From contig CM060853.1 in the NCBI GenBank assembly GCA_030737835.1, forward strand, positions 6,353,819-6,417,818: a stretch of 64,000 nucleotides of DNA. The letters run 5' to 3'. Of this stretch, positions 52,880 to 64,000 are shown piece by piece (the stretch's first letter is position 1; every line of letters begins with the position of its first letter). Source of the stretch: Acorus gramineus (taxonomy: Eukaryota > Streptophyta > Magnoliopsida > Acorales > Acoraceae). Below the pieces are notes generated by a model. That model searched no databases. It was given only the letters and a program-made list of their open reading frames with translations, and was not told where the DNA came from. A program made the translations under genes and the position numbers.

Positions 52880-53460
52880 TAAGGGTCATCAAAAAACCCG
52901 CGGCCCGAAAGCCCAGCCCGTAGGCCCATGGTCAGCCCGCCCCGCCCGCAGGCACTCCCAAAATGGGCCCTTTAGGCTGGCCCGACCCGTAGGCCCATGG
53001 GGGCAATCCAATAAATGAATAACATGTAATTTTTATTTGAATTATGTTCGAATTATACAAATTATTAACATTTATGTATGTGCCAACCTAGTTAGGTATA
53101 CGTAGTTATTTATTTATTTTAAATAATTAATTCATTTAATATTTTTATTTTAAAAATTCAATAAATATAAATATTTTTTTTAACATTATACTTTAAATTT
53201 TACGTTATTTTAACATTCATATACAAATAAACAACTTAAAATTAAAAAAATTAAAAGAAATAAGATGTTTAAAATTTGAGCCCGTAGACCCGCCCGTTTG
53301 CTTGAACCCAGGCCCTGCCAGTGAGGCCCGTTCAGGCCTGGGCCCTGTTTTTTGGCTGCGGGCTGGCCCGGCCCAGGCCCGCTGGCCAAGCCCAGGGCCA
53401 GGCCTGTGCCCTATTTCAACGGGCCGGGCCAGGCCAGCCCGGGCCGTTGCCGACCCCTAA
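52880..53460. mobile_element. 581-bp hAT-like MITE with GCCCG-rich ends
   Basis: The left end TAAGGGTCATCAAAAAACCC, then GCGGCCCG, matches the inverted right end TTAGGGGTCGGCAACGGCCC. Both ends are packed with GGCCCG/GCCCGC blocks around an AT-rich centre, the layout of the hAT MITE at 16078. A possible 8-bp duplication ATCGTGAT/ATCTTGAT flanks it, but with 3 bases unaccounted for on the right, so the superfamily is tentative. The 77-codon plus-strand frame at its right end is low complexity and not supported. Confidence 0.6.
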
Positions 53461-56199
53461 CGAATCTTGATGCTCTTAAAGTATTATTTTATATGTTCTT
53501 TATTTATATTCCTACAGAATTTGAATCTCAAATAAACAATTCACCCTATCCTTATACATATATTCAAGTATTCTATTTCTTGTAACATTTCAAACCCTCA
53601 AATAAAAAAGTATTCACTCAGATGACTGTTAAATTTTTTTTTCCTCACTTATATCGAATAATGGTCACGTATGACAAAAACTGAGAACAATCGATCAATT
53701 CTTCCATTATTATCATAATTTATTTTTAGAAAACCAGATGCAGATAGCTCAGAAACATACCTTAAATTTACATCAATAATCATTGAAAAATGTTTTCAAT
53801 TCACTTTTATATTGGTGTCCGTACAATATTTATCATGAAAAATCAAGTAACATTTACAACACTAATGTATCTCTTGTTTATTTGTCTCATTTGTAAAACC
53901 AAAAATGACTATGTAATTAATTAGTTTAGAAAAAAATATTATAAAAGAATTATAAATTATTTTAATTTTTCCATTGAACTGAGTAAACAACTTTTAGATG
54001 AATTTGAAAGTATTTAGTAATCATGGGAAAGAACCAAACTTTTTAATTTCTATATATCATGAGATAGATTGTCTTCAACATGTTCTGTAACAACGAAACT
54101 ATCAAAAATTATCTCCAATCTAACAAAAATGTTATGTAATTTTATCAAAATACCATTTTTGTCAAATGGAAGACGATTTCTAATGTTATTGTTGCTACAA
54201 TTACAAAAAATGTTGAAAATAAACATGGATAGAAATTAAAATGTCTGGTTATTTTCCACCATTGCTAGTTGCTTCCACATTCATTGGAAAAATTATGTAC
54301 TCAATTCAATGTAAGAACTCAAATGGTTTATAATTATTCTATTTTTTTTCTTCTAAACTAACTAATTATATGATCATTTTTTATTTTGCATGTGAGATAG
54401 ACAAACAAGAGATACGTTGGTGTAGCAAATGTCACACAATTTCTTATGTTAAACATTATACGTGCATAACTATGTAAGTGAAGTGGACATTTTTCAATTA
54501 TTATTCATCTAAAGTTGGGCATGATTCAGAGTTACCTCCATTTGGTTTTTTAAAAAGAACTGATAAAAAGAAATAATTTAATTCATGATTTTTTAATATA
54601 AATTGGATAATATCATCAATCTCCACCAAATCGTGTTTTTTTTTTTTTTTGGCATACATACCCTTAAAAAATATCACATTTTAGTTAAATATCTTTGATG
54701 ATTTGTTATTTCCATTAATTTTTTTCAAAAGGATTTAAATTATATATAAATGTCATTTTTTTTTATTTATACATTTAAGCGGTGTTGTTGATTTCAGAGT
54801 TTCAAATTGAGTATTTTTACAATATAAGGTTAATTGAGGGATATAAATATGTAAAAAAACTCATTTTCTATTGTAACATATTTACTTTGTGTGATTTCAT
54901 AATAAATTTTACAAATGATTTATTTAATTATTATTAAAAAATTTATTATATCATTTATGTATATATAACATGGTTTATTAAAAAAATTAAAAATATTGGT
55001 TGTGGATAACTTTTTTTAAATATTTTTTTGTTTATATGCACATCGTGCGTGGAGAAGACTAGTTTTTACTATCGAAAATATATTCATATATAAATTAATA
55101 GAAATCCAGTGAATCATATACCCATTAGACGAGGTTTTTTACATCGTTAAATCAGATCTTTTGAAAAACATTTATATCGTTTTTCAACAAAAAATTAAAA
55201 ATTAAAAACAAAATAAAATAAAACAAATCCTAATGCTATAGGATGTCGTTTGGATATATATACACCTAAGCTATGTTGGGTTATTTATTTATTAATTATA
55301 TAAATAAATAATTATTCCAGTGCTGATACCATCAATACATTTTACAATATCATCTACAATTCATAAACAATCTTTCAGTCACATATATAGTGTGTTATAT
55401 ATAACATCACAATATAATAAATTTTTTTATTTTATTTGTTAAGGTAACGGCAGTAATCTAAATATATGTTTCAAAATTTATAATCAATATTTATTTTAAT
55501 GGATGGATAAATTTATAAATTTTTTTTTTAAAATCGCATGGGATACCGCGTATCACCTACCATAATAAAATAAATATATTAAGTGATTTGATATCTCCAC
55601 CAAACCCCCTACCCACGTTTATTTTTGGTTTTTTAACTTTTTTTTTTTTTTAATGGATCTACTTCCGCAGCTCCCAACGACCCAACCCACCCACATTTAC
55701 TTGAGTGTGACTAAGCTTTTAAATAATAACATGTCTGACAAACACATGCAGAGGGATCAATGGCTTCTCCGTTTCAAATCACCAGCCTTTTGCCATATAA
55801 TAATAATAATAATAATAATAAGGACTTGTCTCGTTGTAAATAAAAGTTGGTACTTGGTGGGGAAGGGGTTTGTACATAACTAAAGAGAAGATGATGGAAT
55901 TTGCAACCTATTCTACTAAATAGAATCAACAACAACAACCTTAAAGAGTACTTCATGAATATATATACATCCTAAAGAGAAGATGATGCAACTTATAATT
56001 ACTTCATGAATATATATCCAGACCTTCAGAAGCATAGGAGCTGAACGGGGCAGCCAATTTTGTTTTAAAATTGAATCTGGTCGTTTGATCATGGGAGCAC
56101 TGATTGAACAGTCAGAAATCATTCCCTTACATAAATTTTTTTTGCGTGTAACCACATTCTTTCCGAAAGTCACTTGTGAGTGACATCATCATTTTCTTC
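53461..56199. other. AT-rich intergenic DNA, no gene
   Basis: About 2.7 kb without a supportable frame. (AAT)n microsatellite at about 55798-55820. ATTACTTCATGAATATATAT recurs at about 55950 and 56000. Confidence 0.5.
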
Positions 56200-56549
56200 T
56201 TCTTTAAAGCTCACTTTTACCTCTTTGTGAGCTTTACTTATCAATGAAAAAAAGTCTCAAAAACTCTTGTGCTCGTACAGCGTGAATGTCTAAGTAAATC
56301 CATTTCTCATCTCCAATAATGGATCACACGGGGAATCAGATTCTTCGTAGAGAAGAAGATGCTTTTAATAAAATAGTTGGAGAAGGTTAGAATTTAAAAG
56401 ATGGGAAGGTCTAGGCCCACCACCTTAATAACTGATCCCACCATACAACTTAACCCACCATTCATTTTTTTTTGTTATTTCTTAACACACCACCATATAT
56501 ATTCACAACAGACCAAACCCTAAACCCACTCTCATTCTCTCTTCTGTTC

Positions 56550-57000
56550 TCATTGCCCGTGCCTCCGCGACCCCTCCGAGATCGATTCCGCCGTCGATTT
56601 CTCTTCCGCCACCACCCTCTTCGCCTCCGCTTCATCGACCTTGCTCATCAACTCCTCCTCCTTCGCCCTGATAAACAGCTCCTCCTTCTTCGCCGTCCTC
56701 ATCTCCGCATCTCTACAGTGGACACACCATGACAGACCCACTGTCCGATTGAACATTGATGGCCGCCTTTCCTTTGGGCGGTTCCGCGAGGAGGACCTTC
56801 TCAAGCTCGACGTTGACGAGCTTCAAATCGATCTCTAATTGCACTTCGGCTTTGGCTTCGGCGGTGGAGGCGGCGATCTCGTTGGAGAGGACGTCGCCGA
56901 CGCCGAGGGTACCAATGGCGAGGAGGCCGTCGATGAGATCAGACGGCGAGGGAGTCGGTGTGCCGTAGTCGATGTTCTGTTTATTTTGGTGAGGTTAATG
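56550..57000 (-). pseudogene. LAZY1-like (IGT family) gene fragment, broken
   Basis: On the minus strand a GC-rich open stretch (56994-56713) reads SDLIDGLLAIGTLGVGDVLS, then EVQLEIDLKLVNVELEKVLL and finally VMVCPL before TAG. GLLAIGTLG is the signature that names the IGT family (LAZY, DRO, TAC1). DLKLVNVELEKVL and CPL(Q) agree with my memory of LAZY1, with the Gln codon apparently mutated to the stop. A shifted frame (56804-56550) continues EMRTAKKEELFIRAKEEELM, like the LAZY1 block around GELF. LAZY1 acts in gravity-directed growth. Here the N-terminus, the C-terminal end and frame integrity are missing, so it is a relic or a captured fragment. It is absent from the duplicate segment. Confidence 0.65.
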
Positions 57001-58981
57001 GTTTCCGAGATAAAATTTTTTTTTGGGTTTCTCTTGTTTCTGGGTGGGGGGATAAACAAATAGACGGTTTGGGATAAATGTGCCCTTAAAAGATATGAGA
57101 GAGGACGCATTCAATGGAGGGGGTGGAACTGTGGAAGTTGGAGACCTCTTTAACTCCATCTACTGTAAATGTAAGCATGTTATAAAAAAAATACCACTAT
57201 CTCATATGAATCTGTATATAAAATATCAGAAATTATTCAATATTTAAATATCTACTGCAAATACGGATATTAATGTATTCGATTTTAAAAAATATATGTA
57301 TTTGATATGTATTATAAAATTATATATATATATTTGTATCACATATTATTCATGTTTATTATCACATATGATTATTATATTCACAATTATGAAAATTTAG
57401 AGAATTAATTTTTTTTTTTTTATGATCTTAAATAAATCTTAAAAATTTGATTTAAATTTTCGTATTATATCATTTGATCACTCTAACTTCCAGACATGCC
57501 ACTTATCTAAAAATAAATGTATTTGATCATAATATAAGTATTAGCTAGAAAAATTTATGATAGAATATGAATATTAAGATATTAGGTCAAGTGATTGATT
57601 TAATCTATCATCTCATATTCTCTTCTATTAAGAACAACTTTTTTCTCTCTCTCCACCTCTCACAAGTCACTTTTTCATAGCCCTACTAGACTCCTCACAC
57701 CATACCCAAAAAAATATGATTTGTTGCGTCCCCCTCCTTTAAAGCGTTCAGATTTTTTCTTCTTCTGTAAAATCATCTAACACTTACAATATATATATAT
57801 TACACTATATCAACATATATTCCATTAAAAAAATAAATAAATGCATGCGGTGTGTAAATTATATGCATCAATTTTATAAAAATATATATTTTATTTATTA
57901 AGTGTATTTTAAAAAAATAAAAAAAAATGTGTGGGCTGCAGTAGGTTTTGGACATTATATAACAAAATATATTTCCTGTAAAGTCGCTAAAAATTTGTAA
58001 TAGTAAAAAAATTGGAAAAATGAAAAGAGGTTTGGTACTGATTTTTTTTGGGTAATAGTAAAAAAATAATACACATATTATCAGCTAGTAAAAAAAATAA
58101 GGGCATGAATGTTCAAAATAAATTTTTAAAAGCATTTAGAAGCTATCATATCAAAATCATCTCTTTTAGAGTTAGCTTAGAGATTATGGATTTTTAAAGT
58201 TGCTTTTAGCTTAAATAAGTTTCGATAAGTTTAAACAAGAATGCAACAACTTCTTATTTTAAGTTAAAAACTATAATATTCAGTTTATAAGTTTTAACAA
58301 ACATATATATAACTTGTTTTGATAATAAAAATTGATGGATTGTAACAAATTGTGAATATTAACTGTTAATTAGTTTTAGTTTAGTTTTCTCTCATTAAAT
58401 TATTTGATATTGAGATTTATTAGAGTGGTACGTGATTGATATTTAATGTTCTTCCATACCGTAAATGATGCTCATAAAGCATCTTTTTTAATTGTCTTGA
58501 ATAGTTATAAAAGTTTTAATTAACATATATAAATTGTGATGTGTTTTTATGCACCTTGTGTTACCAGGCCTCTGGTTCTCTCTTTGTATTTAGTAAAAAT
58601 GAATTTTTACTTAAAAAAATTATCATCTAATTGTCATTGATTATATAAAAAAATTAAATGTCAACCAACTATAGTAAATTCATGGCTCCACCAGCACATA
58701 ATGGATCCTTGATCGAAACTTAAAATGAATTGTGTTCGATTAAGTTATAGCTAGGATTCAGACTCTAATTGAACCATACAACTAATACCTCAATCTGATC
58801 AAATGTCAGGTTAGGTCAAATTCAACTCACCCAAATTATATCATTATTATTCTCATTGGTCCATCTCACTGGAACAAAGATTCATGCATTGAATGAATTC
58901 ACGCATGAAGAATATTTTCAAGACATTGGTGGGCGAATGAGGCATGCATTATATTTGAAGAATATTGTACTCCGAACACAT
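57001..58981. other. AT-rich DNA within duplicated segment B, no gene
   Basis: Follows the order of segment A (48.6-50.9 kb) only in patches. No frame is supported. Confidence 0.45.
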
Positions 58982-59206
58982 TGATTTGCCAATGTGAACG
59001 ACAAGCCGTCGGAAACTGATATATGGATATGGCAAATCGATTCTGATGAGCCACTTGAAGACATCAACCATGGTAAAGATCACATGCATGCAACACACTT
59101 GTTTGGACAGAAGAAACCAAGTTGGATTGGAGGATCTAATAAAAACAAGCATGAACTTGAAGGAACAAACACTGAATGCACTGTGAGTCTGTTTGGTGAA
59201 ACTTAA
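58982..59206 (+). other. Short exon-like frame, not recognised
   Basis: About 74 open codons after a stop, without an ATG start: NDKPSETDIWIWQIDSDEPL, HGKDHMHATHLFGQKKPSWI, then a stop after SLFGET. The composition looks protein-like (few low-complexity runs) against very AT-rich surroundings. It lies in the extra sequence of segment B. It could be a last exon of a lost gene. Function unknown. Confidence 0.3.
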
Positions 59207-60650
59207 TTGGATGTACCCTAGTAAAGGCTTAATTCAAATAGATGAGAGTTGGAATTCCCATTAATAACAAAGTGTGTGTGTGTGTGTATTGAATTTGTAT
59301 GTTTTGATGCAGCAACGGTTTTAGGGTGAGATTTTAACACTTATAGATTGTAGGACAATATATAATAGAGAATATGTAGAAGTAGAGGATTGAACAACCT
59401 AAGGATTACATTGCATATTCAATCCAATATATATGAGTTACATATGGCATGATCTGTTCCAGATCTCATGCAAGAAAATCTCAACTAACTAACTAACAAG
59501 ATATACATTGATTACGTGATGAACTGACTTAGTCTTATCCTTATCTTCCTTCAGAATACACGGCTTTTTGTGATTTGATAAAAAAAAAAAAAAAATTCAT
59601 CCTATCTATGATGATGATCACCTCTTCCAATTGCACTTTTGAAATCCAATTAACAAAATCCAACTATTAAAAGGATTCATTTGATAATGATCTACCCAGT
59701 GAATCCTCAAATTAAGATTTTATGTAGAGAACTCTCTACAAACAAGTGGTTGGGTTTATAAACATTGTGGGTGTCTGTTGGAGAGTTTTATTTTATGCTT
59801 TGTATACTTTGGACATTCATCAAATTGTAATAATAAAATTGGGGTGTCCGCCTACTGTTTCATTAAAAAAAAAATCTCTATAAACAACCTCTAAAATTTT
59901 AATGAAAAAAAAAAGTACAATTGTATCTCTTTAGACTTCGATGGATATAGACAGATAAATATGGACCTAGAGGGTATAAAAGGGCATCAATCTTCCAACT
60001 TGCAAGAGCTAAAGGTGATCAACTTTCCACTAAAGCTAGGGCTTGAAGTAGGTGGTAATGCAAACTCCATAAAAAAAAAAGTGGAGAATATTCTTCAAGA
60101 GCTATAATTAACCTTCAATTAGGCACACAAACATGTCACATCTTCCTAACTAGAGAGGGTTTTGTACAATTACAACCGACAAGGAACATCTATGATTATT
60201 TGCCTTCCCAAAATTTGGATTCCAATTGGGTTGGCTAGTTCAAGAATTATCACTACCAGTGTGTCCTTTTTGTTCATTTTGTTGATGTGGAGAAGCACTC
60301 AAAGCAAATATAAAGATATGGTTGAAGAATCTACCAAACGTGTCTTGACTTGCCTAGCCTGCCCGTGCCCCCCATGTTGACTTTTTTATAGATGGTCCAT
60401 CAATGGTGTGAGAGGTGAAAAAGGAGGAGATGGACATATGAAACTAGAAGTTTGAGACACTTCGCTTTTGTTTAGAGGGGCTACATTACATGTTTTGGAG
60501 CCAGTGAAATTATTCTGTTTTTTTTCTTTTCTTTTTTTTGGGTTTGTTTATCAAATGAAGTGCTTTGCGGTGTGTATTTATTTATTTTCTCGTTTTTTCA
60601 TTAAGGTATTTATTTATTATTTTGTAGTTAAATTTTATGCTAATACTATC
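59207..60650. other. Insertion in segment B, no gene
   Basis: Holds a (GT)n microsatellite at about 59269-59287 and otherwise nothing recognisable. The 72-codon frame at 60162-60380 lacks support. Confidence 0.4.
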
Positions 60651-61690
60651 CAGATCCCTGAGTGATATCTGTCAAAATGTTGATGTAAGATGGGTGATCG
60701 ACGTGTTTATGGAGCGACCAGAAATTCAGAGATTGAAGAAGAAAAATATAAAAAGTAATAACAGTTTGATGATAACACGATCTCATAATCCCATGAAATT
60801 TGACATTATAAATTATCTTATAACGATATTTTAGGTTGATTGTTATACAATTGACAATGTTTATTTTTGCAAAATTCCATCTTTAAGATCAATAAACAAA
60901 TTGTCATTTAATGGTAATAATATACATGGTTGTTTCTCTTTCCACAAATATGAGACTGATATGTAGGATGACGAATGGGTCATGATGAAGTTCAATGTGC
61001 CTGTGACTGTTCAATATTATCACCTCAAGATAGAGATTATGATTTATATGTTTTTCAGATTCTAAAGTTAAAATTATGATTCAATTAAATTTTAATCCTT
61101 CTTTTTTTAAAGATTTTTTTCAACTTGATCTTGATGAATCTGATAGGATCGGATGATCATGGATCCATTAGACAATCTAATTATTCAACATGTGTTGAAC
61201 CTAATTAACCCAATCCCCACGAATTAAGGGACATTATATTTGTTTAATATTTTACATTTTTAGTAATTTTGTACTCCTGTTTAATGAGTTTCTTAATTGG
61301 ACCTAATTAAGTCCAAATGTAACCTCAGATCAAGATATGATTTGCTAAAAATTGAAAAAAGAAGAAGAAGAACTTGTGCAGATTAATTATAAACTTGAAG
61401 TTTACGATGGTCTAATCTACTGAGTTGAATGAAAAAAAAGAGAAAAAGATATAGGTGGAAGGAATCTATCACAAATATTCTGATGTTCAAATTATGATGA
61501 AGTCGACTCAAAGTTCGATATCTTATTAGGGAAAGTTGTGCATATGTCACCTGAATTGTTGTGTGATTCACATATAACTGCTTTAAAATTCATGAATTCA
61601 ATATAACAATGACAACAGATTTTAAGAAACATTTCCTTGATGTTGTGATATGTCACATTGTTATGTTTAGTGTTCATATATGAATTTGGT

Positions 61691-62298
61691 TTGATCATCT
61701 TTCTATTTTGTTTCGAACATTAGGCAAAGTTAATGCATTGTTAATATAAAATATGTATCAATAGCAAGATGGGTGAAGATGTATAAATACAAAATACAGT
61801 TATATTTCATATCATACCCTACGATTTGCGTGTATCAACTCTTTGTTCATTACCCATTTGAGGTTGGCCACATATAGCACACTCATTATTAGATTTAATC
61901 AAAGTGCTTAGTCACCATCATATCACAAGACAAAATCATATGAAAGAGATGGAGATAGGTGACCTTATTTGTAGTTATTAAAAATAGCCATGCTTGCGAA
62001 ATTTAGAAATCAGGGTCAACAATGAAAGTCACAGAGCACCAAAAGTACTGTTATAGAAACATATTAGGTTAGACTTGGTAACATTGGGTGGTGTTTAATA
62101 ACTTTCAGTACCTTATTAAATAAATAAATAAATAAAGGAAACCCATTTAGCAACGTTTAATTTAAACATAAGCATGATAAATTAGAATAAAAAGTAACAA
62201 CTTATTTCAAATTAGTATGTTAATTATTTGAAAATATCCAAAAAATTAGAAATTAGCCAACATTCAAATATCCAAAATGATTTAAGAATGTATCAACC

Positions 62299-62329
<31 letters not shown>

Positions 62330-64000
62330 AAAACATGTGTGTTTGTATTCTATACTATTTAAATTAATTATTTTATATAATGATTAATCACAATTCAGAG
62401 GGGCTTAAACCTATAACTTAGTGGTTGATAAGAGATTTTACAACCATGAGGTCATGAATTTGAATTCTACCGTATATTTAACTTAAAAAATCATAATTCA
62501 AAAAATTTGAATATCTTATATGTTCTACACTAATAAAGCAACTACATAAATGCAAATCTATGTACAATATGAATAAAGGAATGACAATGAAACATAAAAA
62601 TCATCTAATTCTAGAAACCTGAACCTTTCAATTAGAATATAGTTAAACATAATTAATTATAAATTAATTACTAATTTTACAGTTTACAAAGTTGAGCTTG
62701 TCAACGCATTAAACCCTATTCACAACTCTTTTTAAATATTCTAATCCAACTCGGTCGGTCGGCCGATCACCTGATTGGATCAGCTCATTAAATATTCTAA
62801 TTCAATGAGAGATTCAATAATTCAATATTCGATTGGACAATTTTAATTATTAAATATTTTTGTTCTTCCTAAATTTTGTTTCATCCAAAATTGGATATGA
62901 TTGTGGTTTATTTAACTTACATTAAATTAATAATAATATGTGTAAGATATTAGAAACTCTATTGTTCATTATATATTTTTTTATATTGATTTATAACTTT
63001 AATATAATAAAAATGTATTGTACTCTTAATTTATACAATTTTATATATTAAAAATTTAGTTATAAAAACATTAATTATAAATAAAATTATATTGTTTATG
63101 TTATGATGTTATATAATGACAAAAAAAAATATAAGAATTAAAACTTAATAACTGTGAAAAATTTATAGAATACATTTATTATGTCATGATAACGTTATGT
63201 CTTGATTCCTGTTAAGTCGATGGTTGAACCAGTGACTCTTAACTTGTTATTATTCTGGCTCAATGTATGGTTTGTATTTTAAAACACTGGGATCAATTGA
63301 TTATTAACTCGGATTGGTGGTTCACTGAGTCACTGAGTTTTATGAGTTTTGATGGGTAAAGATTGATTCACAAACTCTGCCATTTCGGGATTTCAATAAT
63401 TTGAAGGGACCTTGGACCTTTCATTTCTTCAAGGGGCAGTTGAGTCCAGCACAGAAAATCTAATAAACAAAAAACCCACTTGTTTTTTTTTGTTTAACAA
63501 CAACCCAAAAAACACAATAATAAAAAACTTCATAAAAACAACACTTTGTTGTGCATGTTCACTGTGTGCTGGCCACATCACATGCATTGTTAATGTCAAA
63601 ATCTCAATATTCTTTGTGTTCTTCAATTCATGGCTTTGCACTGCTTTGTCGCCGCATAAGTTCTTAATTAGATCAATTCATTGCATTCATCACCACCCAT
63701 TCATATTTATTATTTAAATCTTGTTTGTGTAAGACGATTTCAATCCAAGCTCTTGTCATTTAAATTTTTGTTTAATATGTTTGTTGGTCCACTTCAATGA
63801 GTTGTGATTTGTTTATTTTCAATCCCATATAGTTTAATTAACCAATGAGATATATCTTTCATTGTATGAAAATACATTATTTATTTACATAAATAAATAT
63901 ACTATATATATTTTTTGAGCATATGATATGCATTCTACAAGAAGACTCATTAAAATATGAGACAAATGTCCAGAGCTTACAAATAAAAGCAAAAGGGAGC
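61691..64000. other. AT-rich DNA to the window edge, no gene
   Basis: (GT)14 microsatellite at 62299-62326. A stretch at about 62400-62475 (CTTAGTGGTTGATAAGAG ... GAGGTCATGAATTTGAATTC) is vaguely like the head of a tRNA-derived SINE but too weak to call. The 101-codon frame at 63412-63717 lacks a recognisable domain. Confidence 0.5.
62299..62326. repeat. (GT)14 microsatellite
   Basis: Uninterrupted GT dinucleotides over 28 bp. Confidence 0.9.

Larger units (their letters stand above)
56200..61690 (+). repeat. Segmental duplication, copy B (partner 46.7-52.2 kb)
   Basis: Counterpart of copy A. It lacks the 619-bp doubling and the foldback MITE. It contains extra sequence at about 56.4-57.1 kb (the LAZY1-like relic) and at about 58.9-60.6 kb. 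The best match is 61371-61690 against 51860-52165, about 85 percent by eye. Confidence 0.7.

Noticed and set aside
56472-56838. Plus-strand frames rich in Arg/Leu/Pro.
   Set aside because: They are antisense to the LAZY1-like relic, whose minus-strand motifs explain the GC-rich open frames.
62400-62480. SINE or tRNA-like head with A/B-box resemblance (also near 43930 and 11420).
   Set aside because: Boxes are too degenerate, with no poly-A/T tail or target duplication seen; no cloverleaf could be folded.

Overview
This is plant nuclear DNA, most likely from a eudicot: AT-rich, with very few genes and layers of transposable elements. The case for a plant rests on two intact G-type lectin receptor-like kinases of the RLK1/LecRK class, FAR1-like exons inside Mutator-like elements, long Ty3/gypsy-type solo LTRs, plant LINE reverse transcriptase and a LAZY1-like relic. 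I cannot name the species.

Layout. 1-5.1 kb: a LINE reverse-transcriptase fragment cut by the window edge, a 92-bp minisatellite in two pieces, and a small Mutator-like element (M1). 5.1-10.8 kb: the first receptor kinase gene (8200-10635, 811 aa) with its MITE-rich 5' flank. 10.8-16.0 kb: 3' flank, then a 2.28-kb solo LTR that carries two arrays of 28-bp repeats. 16.0-26.15 kb: a nested pile of three Mutator-like elements (M2, M3, M4), resolved by their 9-bp target-site duplications. M2 also holds a hAT-type MITE and a 2.48-kb solo LTR. 26.15-32.5 kb: the second receptor kinase gene (29280-31736, 818 aa) with a flank nearly identical to that of the first. 32.5-42.4 kb: copia-type LTR pieces, a 5'-truncated LINE, two fragments of a third receptor kinase copy in opposite orientations, and a decayed multi-exon gene I do not recognise. 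42.4-64 kb: AT-rich DNA with MITEs and an old segmental duplication (about 46.7-52.2 kb against 56.2-61.7 kb), one copy of which holds a broken LAZY1-like gene.

The two kinases are predicted single-pass plasma-membrane receptors: secreted B-lectin/PAN ectodomain, one membrane span, and a non-RD Ser/Thr kinase. The pair is mosaic. Their 5' flanks and ectodomains are almost identical, but similarity drops abruptly just before the membrane span, and the kinase halves and 3' flanks are clearly older. The near-identical tract starts inside transposon M4 and ends inside the gene, which points to gene conversion or unequal exchange. With the relics at 39.7 and 40.5 kb, this locus once held at least three copies.

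All similarity statements come from reading the sequence by eye. No database or alignment program was used.
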